A stretch of 64,000 nucleotides of DNA from Vibrio pelagius (GCF_024347575.1 NZ_AP025504.1:1178001-1242000), one strand, 5' to 3'; counted from the first letter of the stretch, positions 9,424 through 18,362 are shown. Notes: generated from the letters alone by a model not told the origin. A program made the numbers and translations.

Positions 9424-9936
9424 CTACTCTCTAAATATACAGTGCTCTAAATGAATACGGTTTTTAACTGTTCTTGCAGTTCGATCATGATTCGCTGGGA
9501 TTCGAGATGATCTTGGCGCACTAACGAGTGCAATAACAAGTAAGAAAGTGAGGGGCAGAACCCAGCCAGTCAGTGGCGCTGAAAAAGAAGGTAGGCTTTT
9601 GGATTGACTACAACTGCTCTTATCGGGAGAAGTTAAAGGCTGAGAAGCCTCAGGTCCAAATACATTGTTGAACAGCGACTGCATCTCTGAGGTAGGTTCA
9701 ACAGATGATGGAGCTTGAGCTGAATTAGCCATTGAAAGTACAGGCTTCGAGAATGATTTACCTTGAGATAGACCAAACGCCAAGCAAGTCATGATGACTA
9801 ACCCGGTTAGCATTAAAGCCCAAAGAGAGCGCTGCTGGGTTTGATGATAGTTAGGTAAAACAGACAGTGGAGAGTCCTGCACATTATAAAATTGAGTGAA
9901 CAAGGGTAGTGAATAAATGATCACTCGACAAGTCAT
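9424..9936 (-). CDS. ScsA-like small membrane protein (family assignment tentative)
   Basis: About 170 residues from the ATG at 9936; a TTG at 9969 in the same frame is an alternative. Two hydrophobic segments flank a polar, serine-rich, presumably periplasmic linker: LWALMLTGLVIMTCLAFGL and LPLTFLLVIALVS. The end of the second segment runs into APRSSRIP, reminiscent of DUF2946/ScsA-type proteins. It is first in the leftward scs cluster, 46 bp before scsB. Position supports a ScsA role in copper or redox stress; sequence support is weak. Confidence 0.55.
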   Translation of the reverse strand: MTCRVIIYSLPLFTQFYNVQDSPLSVLPNYHQTQQRSLWALMLTGLVIMTCLAFGLSQGKSFSKPVLSMANSAQAPSSVEPTSEMQSLFNNVFGPEASQPLTSPDKSSCSQSKSLPSFSAPLTGWVLPLTFLLVIALVSAPRSSRIPANHDRTARTVKNRIHLEHCIFRE

Positions 9937-9994
9937 AATCGTGTTTAGTGCGAAGAACAAATGTAACAAGTTAAATGAAGAGAGAGTTTATCGA

Positions 9995-10003
9995 GGGGGG
10001 GGG
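9995..10003. repeat. nine-base G:C homopolymer tract
   Basis: Nine consecutive G on the plus strand (nine C on the transcribed-in strand of the scs cluster). It lies about 26 bp from the TTG and 59 bp from the ATG candidate starts of the ScsA-like gene, in its promoter or leader region. Confidence 0.9.
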
Positions 10004-10006
10004 TAT

Positions 10007-10031
10007 AGAAAAGCCAACCCTTAGGCTGGCT
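10007..10031 (-). terminator. terminator of the 84-aa gene
   Basis: Stem AGCCA-CC/GG-TGGCT with one mismatch, followed on the minus strand by TTTTCT. It lies 14 bp past the stop codon and directly abuts the C9 tract. Confidence 0.65.
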
Positions 10032-10044
10032 CTAAACGTTTAAT

Positions 10045-10299
10045 TTAGTGAGCTCGGCGTGGTCCGTTGCGCACTAAATCTTTGCCCGTTTCGTAGACAT
10101 CATCAGTGATCCAGCGAGCAAACAGAACTTGGTGGCTGCTGTTGAACGCGGCAACAAAGTGACGACCGTCAGAGTTGTTAGTTGCCATACCTACGCCTTC
10201 AACACCTTCTAGGCCCAGACCGCCAGATTCTACGTCGATTAGAAACTTCTCTAGCTCTTCCAAAGAATCAATAATTTCAAGTTCGTTGTTCATCTTCAT
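10045..10299 (-). CDS. small cytoplasmic hypothetical protein, 84 aa
   Basis: Acidic helical N-terminus (ELEIIDSLEELEKFLIDVES) followed by a glycine-rich turn and a beta-rich C-terminal half. No signal peptide, cysteine pair or membrane segment. I do not recognise the family. It has its own terminator and faces the divergent mechanosensitive channel gene across 226 bp of AT-rich DNA. Confidence 0.65.
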   Translation of the reverse strand: MKMNNELEIIDSLEELEKFLIDVESGGLGLEGVEGVGMATNNSDGRHFVAAFNSSHQVLFARWITDDVYETGKDLVRNGPRRAH

Positions 10300-10525
10300 T
10301 ACTCGTTATTTTACTGTTTAGCGACTTCTATTATAGCTTGTCACAGAGTCACGTTTTTTTGCTGGGCGCTACTCTACAGATCATCTGCTTAGATTGAAAC
10401 TCTCAAATTATTGAACTCTCTAGTAATTCTGAATGATATTTGAATTAATTCCATTTAAATAATTGTTATCTATGTTCTTTTCACTACTCTTAAAAGTGGT
10501 TTTCGATCTTTATTAGAGGTTAAGG

Positions 10526-12130
10526 ATGATAAATTTTTGGCGATATCTATTGTTGGTGCTGGCTCTGGTAACGTCTGTGAGTTTTGCAGAAAGCATCGAG
10601 AAAATATCAGAAACTCAAGACCAGTTAATGGTGGAGTTAACGGAACTGCAGTCTGCTCATGAGGCAGAGAAGCCGTTTTTAGAAGATATATTGAGACGCA
10701 AGAACCAGGCATTACGTGATGAACTTTTTAGTCAGTTGTCTTCGGATAACAAAGAGTTGGTGGACAAGGTTCTTGGGCAGCAAGTGGCGATGCTGGAGCA
10801 ACTGCTCGAAATGAATGAAGCCAAGATCGTAACTTTGAGTAAGCAGAATCGAACCACAGAGGGCGAGGAGAAAAAGAGTATAGAGTTAGTCGTTCAGAAG
10901 CGTATCGGAATGATGGATGACTACTATCGTCAACTCGCCAAAACACTGACTTGGTCGAGCGAGCGTGGAATTGATGTAACGGCGTCGAAAGAGAAGTTGA
11001 AAAACGCGCTCATTGTTCGGTCTGAATATCTAACCAATGCTATTTTGTACACGGATACGCAACGCCAAGATTTGGAAAAACGTCTTGGATTCGTTAGTGC
11101 GGACGAGAAGACAACTATCAATAGCGAGCTAGAGCGATTTAGTGAGCGGACTAGTGTGATGGTGGCGAGTCTCGAAGAAACCATCTCGCTCATGGAACCT
11201 TATGGGGTCGATGTTACGTCGTTCAAACGAGTACTATTAGCAACGACCGGCGATATTAACGCGGATGTGTTGGAATGGAGTGTTGCTCGTGAATTGCTAG
11301 AAGGTTGGTTAAGAAACTTTGGTTCATGGGCGTTTGAGAATACTCCATCGTTTGTGGTGAAGCTTGCGCTGTTCTTGGGGATTCTTTACGCGACGAGTTT
11401 ACTTGCCAAGTTAGCTAGAAAAACAGTGAGAAAGAGCATCTCTCACTCGAAGATGGACTTCAGTGTCTTGATGCAAGATTTCTTTGTCTCAATCGCGTCT
11501 AAAGCGGTTGTCTTCATTGGCTTGCTGATTGCGCTATCGCAAATTGGTATCGAACTCGCCCCCTTGTTAACCGGTTTTGGTGTTGCAGGTGTGATTATCG
11601 GCTTTGCATTGCAAGACACACTCTCTAACTTCGCTTCTGGGTTGATGATTCTTATCTATCGCCCTTATGACGTCGGCGATATGGTGAAAGTGGCCGGAGT
11701 GCAAGGCACAGTAAAAGACATGAGCCTAGTGTCGACCACAGTTCAGACCATTGATAATCAGCGCTTAGTGATTCCGAATAATAAAATTTGGGGTGATGTG
11801 ATCAATAACATCACAGCAGAGCGTGTGCGTCGTGTTGATATGGTCTTCGGGATTGGCTATTCCGATGATATCGATAAAGCGAAATCGGTGTTGAATGACA
11901 TCATCATCAATCACCCTAAAGTACTGAAAAAACCAGAGCATATGATCAAATTGCATACACTCAACACCTCATCAGTGGATTTTGTAGTTAGACCTTGGGT
12001 AAAAACCGACGACTACTGGGATGTGTACTGGGATGTGACAGAAACTGTCAAGAAACGATTCGATGAGGAAGGCATTACCATTCCATTCCCTCAACGCGAT
12101 GTGCATATTTATAATCATGAGCAGAGCTAG
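10526..12130 (+). CDS. MscS-family mechanosensitive channel with coiled-coil periplasmic domain
   Basis: 534 residues. Signal peptide (about 1-20, ending SFA), then about 230 residues of predicted coiled coil/helical periplasmic domain, then membrane helices (about 265-375). The pore helix is glycine/alanine-rich (GFGVAGVIIGFALQDTLSNF), followed by the MscS beta domain (IYRPYDVGDMVKV, VVIPNNKIW-like segment) and C-terminal domain. It opens under membrane tension to release solutes in osmotic downshock. It is larger than plain MscS (about 286 aa) and smaller than MscK. RBS GAGGTTAAGG. Monocistronic with its own terminator. Confidence 0.87.
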   Translation: MINFWRYLLLVLALVTSVSFAESIEKISETQDQLMVELTELQSAHEAEKPFLEDILRRKNQALRDELFSQLSSDNKELVDKVLGQQVAMLEQLLEMNEAKIVTLSKQNRTTEGEEKKSIELVVQKRIGMMDDYYRQLAKTLTWSSERGIDVTASKEKLKNALIVRSEYLTNAILYTDTQRQDLEKRLGFVSADEKTTINSELERFSERTSVMVASLEETISLMEPYGVDVTSFKRVLLATTGDINADVLEWSVARELLEGWLRNFGSWAFENTPSFVVKLALFLGILYATSLLAKLARKTVRKSISHSKMDFSVLMQDFFVSIASKAVVFIGLLIALSQIGIELAPLLTGFGVAGVIIGFALQDTLSNFASGLMILIYRPYDVGDMVKVAGVQGTVKDMSLVSTTVQTIDNQRLVIPNNKIWGDVINNITAERVRRVDMVFGIGYSDDIDKAKSVLNDIIINHPKVLKKPEHMIKLHTLNTSSVDFVVRPWVKTDDYWDVYWDVTETVKKRFDEEGITIPFPQRDVHIYNHEQS

Positions 12131-12157
12131 ATCGAGCGGTTGAAAATGAAAATCACC

Positions 12158-12188
12158 ATAGGCGCCCAAGTTGGCGTCTATTTTTTTG
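12158..12188 (+). terminator. Rho-independent terminator of the mscS-family gene
   Basis: Nine-base stem ATAGGCGCC/GGCGTCTAT (one G-U pair) followed by eight T. Confidence 0.9.
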
Positions 12189-12272
12189 ATTGTGAGTGCC
12201 AGACGATAAATGACTGTTAGGCCAAAAACTTCGGTATGATAGCCGTAGATTGAATCAGTAAAGAACGGCGAC

Positions 12273-13100
12273 ATGGACAATTCAGAGCAAAAACCTCGAA
12301 TCAGAAAAGCGACACGCATTGAGAGTGTCATGAACTCTGCGATGTGGCATCTTACTCAGCGAGACATGACAGAGCATGAGCTCGTCTCAAAGTTGAAGGT
12401 TAAAACGGATAATCAAGAGTGGATCGACGAAGTGCTTCAAAGGCTGCGTGACTTTGGGTATCTGAAATCAAATCAAGACTTCGCTCAGCAGTTTGTTGAG
12501 CAGTCGTTTTTCGGTGAATTCGGCTCAGCCTACATTGTTGAAAAGCTAAAGAAGAAAGGACTGAAAGACTCCGATATTTACGATGCGATCAATAAGGTTA
12601 AGAGTGACAAGAATATTGACGAACAATCGCTACTCAATGATCGAATCAACAATTACTACAGTGACTTCAACATGAGCCGTGAGAAGCTAGTATCGACTTT
12701 GCAAAAGCGTGGATTTAGCTATCAACAAGTTAAGATCGCCATCGACCAACACCCGAATAGCTCGAACCTGAAAACCAACATTCAGATAAAGGCGGAAAAG
12801 GCGGATTTGGAAAAGGAGGTGTTGAAGTATGCTCGTAAAGGCAAAGGTCTAACAGCGATTAAGCAAGAACTTAAGCAGCGTCAAATAGATACTAGTGGCA
12901 TCACCGAACTTGTCGACAGGCTGGGCAATGAGGATCAGTTAGATTTCTATTCGAGCTGTTTAGAACAACTGCAAAAGAAATCCTATGATGTGAGTGATCA
13001 TAAAGAGAGAGCCAAGGCATACGCTATGCTCACTCGTAAAGGTTTCTCTTCTGATGAGATTAAGTTTGCATTGGCTGAAGCCGAAGGAGCGAACGAATAG
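12273..13100 (+). CDS. extended RecX-family protein
   Basis: 275 residues. The first 150 match RecX architecture: AMWHLTQRDMTEHELVSKL (repeat 1), a GYLKSNQDFAQQFVE helix, FGSAYIVEKLKKKGL (repeat 2), then REKLVSTLQKRGFSYQQVK (repeat 3). The family is usually 150-170 residues with three three-helix repeats. Here two more related segments follow, around LTAIKQELKQRQIDTSG and AYAMLTRKGFSSDEIKFAL. RecX normally caps RecA filaments and inhibits recombinase activity. No recA is adjacent, unlike the classical recA-recX operon, so this is a stand-alone paralogue; whether it binds RecA is inference. Confidence 0.78.
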   Translation: MDNSEQKPRIRKATRIESVMNSAMWHLTQRDMTEHELVSKLKVKTDNQEWIDEVLQRLRDFGYLKSNQDFAQQFVEQSFFGEFGSAYIVEKLKKKGLKDSDIYDAINKVKSDKNIDEQSLLNDRINNYYSDFNMSREKLVSTLQKRGFSYQQVKIAIDQHPNSSNLKTNIQIKAEKADLEKEVLKYARKGKGLTAIKQELKQRQIDTSGITELVDRLGNEDQLDFYSSCLEQLQKKSYDVSDHKERAKAYAMLTRKGFSSDEIKFALAEAEGANE

Positions 13101-13179
13101 CGTTGTGCTTCTCTGTGTTTAGTACATAGTTAACCCTTAGCAACGTATAATTGGGGGAATCTTAGATAAGGAGTTCTCC

Positions 13180-13767
13180 GTGAAACTCATTTCAATTTTT
13201 TGTCTCTCTATCTCACTTCTCTATAGTCATGTAACACTGGCTGGTGAGTCCTGGTGGTTTCGAACTGTATTTAATAGTGACCCTAGCGCTCCAGACGCAA
13301 CAAGCTTGATGCACGATGCTGAGTTGTTTGATTGTGGTGAAGTCGAGGGGACTTTGTTGTGCAGTGATGAGACGAACTACTATGATCTAAAAGTATTCGT
13401 TGAACTCGAGTTGATGGAAGGAAAGGTCTTTTCTACCAGACTCTCTTTCCCTAAGACTCAGCTAAATGATACCAAGGCGCAACTCTATTTGCGTAAAGAT
13501 GGTTTACAACTTAAGTCCGCCACCATCGACGGTGTTACCTTCGATGTGTTGAAGGAGCTTGAGCTGGCCCATGAGCAAGGAAGTAGTCCACATAGTGTCG
13601 ATCACGCATTGGTGACGTTCCTTAACGTCGCGCCATCATCGAATTCGATGTTAGACAACAAATCCATGGTTTGGTATTGGCCGGGCAATGCATCGGCGGT
13701 GGTGATGATGAGCCATCGAGATCAAGAGATCGTCATCGAACTGACAAAAAGCAGGCTTAAGCGATAA
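13180..13767 (+). CDS. secreted/periplasmic hypothetical protein, 195 aa
   Basis: GTG start with AGGAG six bases upstream. Signal peptide MKLISIFCLSISLLYSHVTLA with cleavage after ALA-like LAG. The mature part contains two cysteines (FDCGEVEGTLLCSD) that could form a disulfide and is otherwise beta-rich. No recognised family. Stands 79 bp after the RecX-like gene, with AT-rich spacing that could hold its own promoter. Confidence 0.7.
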   Translation: MKLISIFCLSISLLYSHVTLAGESWWFRTVFNSDPSAPDATSLMHDAELFDCGEVEGTLLCSDETNYYDLKVFVELELMEGKVFSTRLSFPKTQLNDTKAQLYLRKDGLQLKSATIDGVTFDVLKELELAHEQGSSPHSVDHALVTFLNVAPSSNSMLDNKSMVWYWPGNASAVVMMSHRDQEIVIELTKSRLKR

Positions 13768-13907
13768 ACAGTTCTATCATTTTCTAACGATGTTTTTGTA
13801 ACAAGCTCACATTTTTGTAGTGGGTCATATCGGCAAAGTCTTTATTAATTTGAGGCTATAATTAAATAAGCATAGGATACGGTTATTACTGATATAGGAG
13901 ATAACCC

Positions 13908-14816
13908 ATGGTTACAAAAGTAACAATTGCGCCACAAGGTCCAGACTTTTCTGAACTGGTTCAAGGATATTGGCGTTTGGCCGAATGGGGCATGACTCCA
14001 CAGCAGCGTCTTACCTTCCTTAAGCAGCATATCGATCTCGGAATAACAACGGTTGACCATGCAGACATTTATGGTGGTTACCAGTGTGAGAAGTTGTTCG
14101 GTGAAGCGCTGGCTTTAGACCCAAGCGTGCGCGAGCAGATTCAGATCGTCACCAAGTGCGATATTAACTTGTGTGGAGACCATACTCCTGACCGCAAGAT
14201 CAACCACTACGACACCAGTGCTCAGCATATTTATCAGTCAGTGAACAACTCTTTGGAGCGTCTAGGCGTTGATGAAATTGATGTCCTTCTTATCCATAGA
14301 CCCGATGTACTGATGGATGCCGATGAAGTGGCAGAAGCGTTCAACGAGCTTTATAAAATTGGTAAAGTGAAACACTTTGGAGTGTCTAATTTCACCCCTC
14401 GTCAATTTGAGCTTTTGCAATCGCGCCTTGGTAAGCACTTGGTGACCAATCAGGTAGAGATCAATCCACTTAACTTCGAAGTGGCTCATGACGGTACACT
14501 CGATCAACTTCAGATGAACCGTGTTCGTCCAATGGCTTGGTCTTGCCTTGCTGGTGGTGAACTGTTTACAGGTAAGAGCGAGCAAGCAGTTCGAGTTCGG
14601 AGTGAACTGGAATCAATTCGCAAAGAGGTTGGTGCAGCAAGTATCGATCAAGTGATTTATGCGTGGGTTCGTCGCCTACCATCAAAACCACTGCCTATTA
14701 TCGGCTCAGGAAAAATTGAGCGTGTCCAAACGGCGATTGATGCGTTGAGCATCGAATTGACAAGAGAACAGTGGTATCGAGTTTGGGTAGCATCGAAAGG
14801 TCACGGTGTGCCATAG
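13908..14816 (+). CDS. aldo/keto reductase, YdhF type
   Basis: 302 residues, a TIM-barrel NADPH-dependent oxidoreductase. Catalytic tetrad residues are visible: Asp in DHADIYGGY with the Tyr four residues later, Lys in IVTKCDINL, and His in LLIHRPDVL. The length and the DADEVAEAFNELYKIGKVKHFGVSNF segment match E. coli YdhF. Physiological substrate unknown. RBS AGGAG is well placed. Monocistronic, with a terminator 23 bp after the stop. Confidence 0.85.
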   Translation: MVTKVTIAPQGPDFSELVQGYWRLAEWGMTPQQRLTFLKQHIDLGITTVDHADIYGGYQCEKLFGEALALDPSVREQIQIVTKCDINLCGDHTPDRKINHYDTSAQHIYQSVNNSLERLGVDEIDVLLIHRPDVLMDADEVAEAFNELYKIGKVKHFGVSNFTPRQFELLQSRLGKHLVTNQVEINPLNFEVAHDGTLDQLQMNRVRPMAWSCLAGGELFTGKSEQAVRVRSELESIRKEVGAASIDQVIYAWVRRLPSKPLPIIGSGKIERVQTAIDALSIELTREQWYRVWVASKGHGVP

Positions 14817-14838
14817 ACTGAAACTGACGTCGTATACT

Positions 14839-14865
14839 AAGCCAGCGCTTAAAGCTGGCTTTTTC
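14839..14865 (+). terminator. Rho-independent terminator
   Basis: Stem AAGCCAGC/GCTGGCTT with a seven-base loop and a T-run, after the aldo/keto reductase. Confidence 0.85.
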
Positions 14866-15039
14866 GTTACTTTTTAGTATCTACAAGCGCGATAAGCTTT
14901 ATGGAAGGGGGAGGGTGCTAGAATTTAAGTACGTTCACCCTCTTTATTGGCCAGTAAATTAACAACGGCTACTATTGAGTGGAATATTTTCTCAAAACAC
15001 TCATAATGCACTCTGTTTTTCATTAGCTGGAATTGTCCT

Positions 15040-16419
15040 GTGACCACTGCAAAATTCTCTTCAATTGCCCTAAAACCAGAACTTATTCAAACTCTGGATT
15101 CGTTGGGGTATACCGAAATGACACCGATCCAAGCACTGAGCTTGCCTTCTATTCTTGGTGGTAAAGATGTCATCGGCCAAGGTAAAACGGGTTCAGGCAA
15201 AACCGCCGCCTTTGGTTTAGGTGTGCTACAAAACCTTCGTGTTAAGCGTTTCCGTGTTCAATCACTGGTGCTATGCCCAACACGTGAATTGGCTGATCAA
15301 GTGGCGAAAGAGATTCGCACACTGGCTCGTGGTATCCATAACATCAAAGTACTGACGCTTTGTGGTGGTATGCCAATGGGACCTCAAATTGGCTCTCTGG
15401 AGCATGGTGCTCACATTCTTGTCGGTACACCTGGTCGTATTCTTGATCACCTTGAGCGTGGTCGTATCGATCTATCTGAGCTGAATACCTTGGTTCTAGA
15501 TGAAGCTGATCGCATGTTAGAAATGGGTTTCCAAGATGCAATTGACGCAGTGATTGATGCAGCGCCGAAACAGCGTCAAACCTTACTCTTTAGTGCGACG
15601 TTCCCAAAACAGATCAAGTCTATTGCTGATCGTATTATGAATAACCCTGAGATGGTGAAAGTCGAGTCGACGCACGATCATTCAAGCATTCAGCAACATT
15701 TCTATAAATTAGAGGGTACAGAAGCGCGTGACGATGCTGTCGAGTTATTGTTACTTCATCATCAGCCAGAGTCAGCGGTTGTATTTTGTAACACTAAGAA
15801 AGAAGTTCAGAACGTAACAGATGAACTAGCACATCGCGGTTTCAGTGTGATTGAGCTACATGGTGACATGGAGCAGCGTGAACGTGATCAAGCACTGGTT
15901 CAATTCTCAAACAAGAGTATCTCGATCTTAGTGGCAACAGACGTCGCAGCTCGTGGTCTGGATGTCGATAACCTAGACGCGGTGTTCAACTTCGAATTGT
16001 CACGCGACCCTGAAGTACACGTACACCGTATTGGGCGTACTGGCCGTGCAGGTAGTAAGGGTGTTGCTTGTAGCTTCTTCAGTGAGAAAGAGATGTATCG
16101 TGTTGCTCAAATCGACGAGTACATGGATATGCCGATTGAGCCATCTGATCTGCCAGCTAAGCCAGTCGCGAAGCCATACTACTCAAACATGGTGACGATT
16201 CAGATCGACGGCGGTAAAAAAGCGAAGTTACGTGCAGGCGATATCTTGGGTGCATTGACGGGTCAAGGTGGTATCGAAGGTAAGTCGGTCGGTAAGATTA
16301 ACCTTTTCCCAATGCGTGCCTATGTTGCAGTTGAAAAGTCAGTAGCAAAGAAAGCGTTACGTAAGATTGAATCTGGAAAGATGAAGGGAAGACAGTTCCG
16401 AGCTCGAATCCTCAAGTAA
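15040..16419 (+). CDS. dbpA: ATP-dependent RNA helicase DbpA
   Basis: 459 residues. DEAD-box motifs in order: Q motif (TPIQALSLP), Walker A (GKTGSGKTAAFG), PTRELADQV, DEAD in LVLDEADRMLEMG, SAT, and HRIGRTGRAG. The C-terminal domain (about 385-459, ending MKGRQFRARILK) is the RNA-binding domain that lets DbpA recognise 23S rRNA hairpin 92 in 50S assembly. The start is GTG; the open frame begins there and the MTTAKFSSIAL N-terminus is typical of the family. Confidence 0.92.
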   Translation: MTTAKFSSIALKPELIQTLDSLGYTEMTPIQALSLPSILGGKDVIGQGKTGSGKTAAFGLGVLQNLRVKRFRVQSLVLCPTRELADQVAKEIRTLARGIHNIKVLTLCGGMPMGPQIGSLEHGAHILVGTPGRILDHLERGRIDLSELNTLVLDEADRMLEMGFQDAIDAVIDAAPKQRQTLLFSATFPKQIKSIADRIMNNPEMVKVESTHDHSSIQQHFYKLEGTEARDDAVELLLLHHQPESAVVFCNTKKEVQNVTDELAHRGFSVIELHGDMEQRERDQALVQFSNKSISILVATDVAARGLDVDNLDAVFNFELSRDPEVHVHRIGRTGRAGSKGVACSFFSEKEMYRVAQIDEYMDMPIEPSDLPAKPVAKPYYSNMVTIQIDGGKKAKLRAGDILGALTGQGGIEGKSVGKINLFPMRAYVAVEKSVAKKALRKIESGKMKGRQFRARILK

Positions 16420-16444
16420 TTCGAACGCCATAGTATTGTAACGC

Positions 16445-16477
16445 CTTAACGGCACTTTGGTTCAAAGTGCCGTTAAG
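16445..16477. terminator. perfect 15-bp hairpin between convergent genes
   Basis: CTTAACGGCACTTTG/CAAAGTGCCGTTAAG around GTT. There is no long T-run on either side, so it may be an mRNA 3' stabilising hairpin or a weak bidirectional terminator shared by dbpA and the 57-aa minus-strand gene. Confidence 0.6.
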
Positions 16478-16492
16478 ACTCTCCACATAGCT

Positions 16493-16666
16493 CTATTCAT
16501 CTGGGCGGATTGAATAGAGATCGTTGATATGCTTACCTTCACCAAGATACCAATTCATAGCTTCCTGACGATTGTTCGCTAATATCCTTACTGTGGTTAT
16601 TTTTCCATCTTCAAAATAGCAAAGCTCATATTCTATTTCGCTCGAATAATGAGGAATAGCGGCCAT
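16493..16666 (-). CDS. small hypothetical protein, 57 aa
   Basis: A short ATG-initiated frame preceded by an excellent GGGAGGC Shine-Dalgarno six bases upstream. The product begins MAAIPHYSSEIEYELCYFED and ends DLYSIRPDE. It has a beta-hairpin-like EIEYELCYFEDGKITTVRIL segment followed by a helix (NNRQEAMNWYLG). No known family recognised. The strong RBS and convergent hairpin at its end argue that it is real. Confidence 0.6.
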   Translation of the reverse strand: MAAIPHYSSEIEYELCYFEDGKITTVRILANNRQEAMNWYLGEGKHINDLYSIRPDE

Positions 16667-16912
16667 AGATTGCCTCCCAAATACTGACCTTCGAGATTTT
16701 ATGCAAATAACGTACCTTTTTGTACACTTGATTGCTTATCTATTAGTCAATAAATTACGAAAATCATCACTGCCAACGATTAATTTTATTTTAAGCATTT
16801 ACCCAAATAGAGCACTTGGCAAGTACATCTCTTAATTTCTTTATAAATCAGGCTAAATGGGGCACAACAATCTAAACTGTCTGTGAGTAAACGTTACGAA
16901 CAGAGGGGTTGT

Positions 16913-17752
16913 ATGAAAGTCTATCGATATTTAGCGGTTATATTGGCAAGCCTTGCCACATTTGGGTGTGCCACTAAATTTGCCTACAACAATATTGATT
17001 GGTTCATTATCTCGTATATTGAAGACCTTGTCCCTTTAAGCTCCGCTCAGGAATCAGAGTTAGAGAGTCGCTTACAAGACCTACAGCAGTGGCACAAGTC
17101 TACTCAGCTTCCTTTGTATATTCAGCAACTCAATAATATTCAGCAACAAAAACGGCAATCAATCACCGCTGATTTTATTCAACAACAAGGCAACGAAATT
17201 AGAACGCATATTCGAACTATCGTGACTGAGTTTTCGCCAGACCTGTATGCACTAAGCTTGCAGCTGTCACCGGAACAAGACCAAGAGTTTTTGAAAAACT
17301 TTAAAGCGAAGCAACAGGAATATTATGATGAGCGTTTATCCTTGGATGATAAAGAAGCTCGCGAGTTTTATTCCGAACGATTAAGAAAGAGGATGGAGCG
17401 TTGGCTCGGAGATATAAACTCAGAGCAAGATACCATCATTAAAAATTGGGCTAACGAGTGGGTAAATACAAATCCTGATTGGCACCAATATCAGAAGAAT
17501 ACTTATCAAGCACTATCAGAACTCGTCGAGAAAAAAGTCGATTTACCATTTGTTCAGGTGACAATCATGCAATTGCTGCTGAACAATGAATCTTATTACC
17601 CGGACACATTACCTGAAAAATTGAAGAAGAATAGCGCCATTTCAGCGAAGTATTTAATGCTCATTGCACAATCAAGTAACGACACTCAATGGCAATATTT
17701 TATGGATGAACTGAGTACATTGAAGTCCACTCTAATCGACTTACAGAAGTAG
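16913..17752 (+). CDS. DUF6279-type lipoprotein
   Basis: 279 residues from the ATG at 16913, preceded by AGAGGGG; an upstream in-frame start at 16883 lacks support and would spoil the signal peptide. The lipobox is LATFGC, giving a lipidated cysteine near residue 19. The FAYNNIDWFIISYIEDLVPL segment and the long glutamine-rich helical body match the DUF6279 lipoprotein family as I recall it. Function unknown; location is an envelope membrane. Confidence 0.75.
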   Translation: MKVYRYLAVILASLATFGCATKFAYNNIDWFIISYIEDLVPLSSAQESELESRLQDLQQWHKSTQLPLYIQQLNNIQQQKRQSITADFIQQQGNEIRTHIRTIVTEFSPDLYALSLQLSPEQDQEFLKNFKAKQQEYYDERLSLDDKEAREFYSERLRKRMERWLGDINSEQDTIIKNWANEWVNTNPDWHQYQKNTYQALSELVEKKVDLPFVQVTIMQLLLNNESYYPDTLPEKLKKNSAISAKYLMLIAQSSNDTQWQYFMDELSTLKSTLIDLQK

Positions 17753-17795
17753 TTTGGTGCCCGTGACTGAATAGTCAAAAAGCATGAATGAAGGT

Positions 17796-17909
17796 CTAGC
17801 TCACTTGGTTTGCCAATAGTTTTGATACAGCGGTTTTGCTGGTTTTTGAGATCTTCTGCATTAAATCGAAATCAGGGTTGGTAATACCCTGGGCAGAAGA
17901 AGACGGCAT
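17796..17909 (-). CDS. possible small protein, 37 aa
   Basis: ATG-initiated short frame, begins MPSSSAQGITNPDFDLMQKI, with AGGA about ten bases upstream. It lies between the lipoprotein and the PPC-domain gene. The sequence is helix-compatible, but there is no independent evidence; it may be a non-coding stretch. Confidence 0.25.
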   Translation of the reverse strand: MPSSSAQGITNPDFDLMQKISKTSKTAVSKLLANQVS

Positions 17910-17943
17910 AATGGTTCCTGATGAAAATGGTTTAGTAACGATT

Positions 17944-18336
17944 TTATTTAATGACAAGTTCGGTATAACCGGTCGACTCATCATGTTCACGGGTAAATGC
18001 GAGTTCTGGGTATATGTGTAAGACAAGTTCAGCCGTGGTAGCGATAAGTGTGCCTTCTAGCAGGTGCCCGCCGATGACCTTTCCTTGCTCGTCTGCTACT
18101 GAGATATGAATGTGCTGGTGGTTGGGCGTTAGAGTTCCCATTACCGAAACTATCTCAAATGGCGCGTCAATTTGTAGAGTTTGGTCAGCGTTAGCGAGTC
18201 GAAGGTTTATGGTTGAAACACAACCGACACAAGATGCGATGGTACCTGCCGATACTTGGTGCTGGTTAACCAACTCTTGAATCGACAGTTTGAGGTCTTG
18301 GCCTCGGGTTAGCCTAACTGCTATTGGAGTGATCAT
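17944..18336 (-). CDS. PPC (DUF296) domain protein
   Basis: 130 residues, a single plant-and-prokaryote-conserved domain. The pattern VRLTRGQDLKLSIQELVNQH, AGTIASCVGCVSTINLRLA, and HIHISVADEQGKVIGGHLLEG with its conserved histidines is characteristic of this trimeric, possibly metal-binding fold. Described bacterial relatives are annotated as DNA-binding or of unknown function. The gene sits downstream of the displaced terminator of the DEAD-box gene, so it probably has its own promoter. Confidence 0.82.
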   Translation of the reverse strand: MITPIAVRLTRGQDLKLSIQELVNQHQVSAGTIASCVGCVSTINLRLANADQTLQIDAPFEIVSVMGTLTPNHQHIHISVADEQGKVIGGHLLEGTLIATTAELVLHIYPELAFTREHDESTGYTELVIK

Positions 18337-18362
18337 AGTGCTTCCTTAAATCAACGCTAGAA

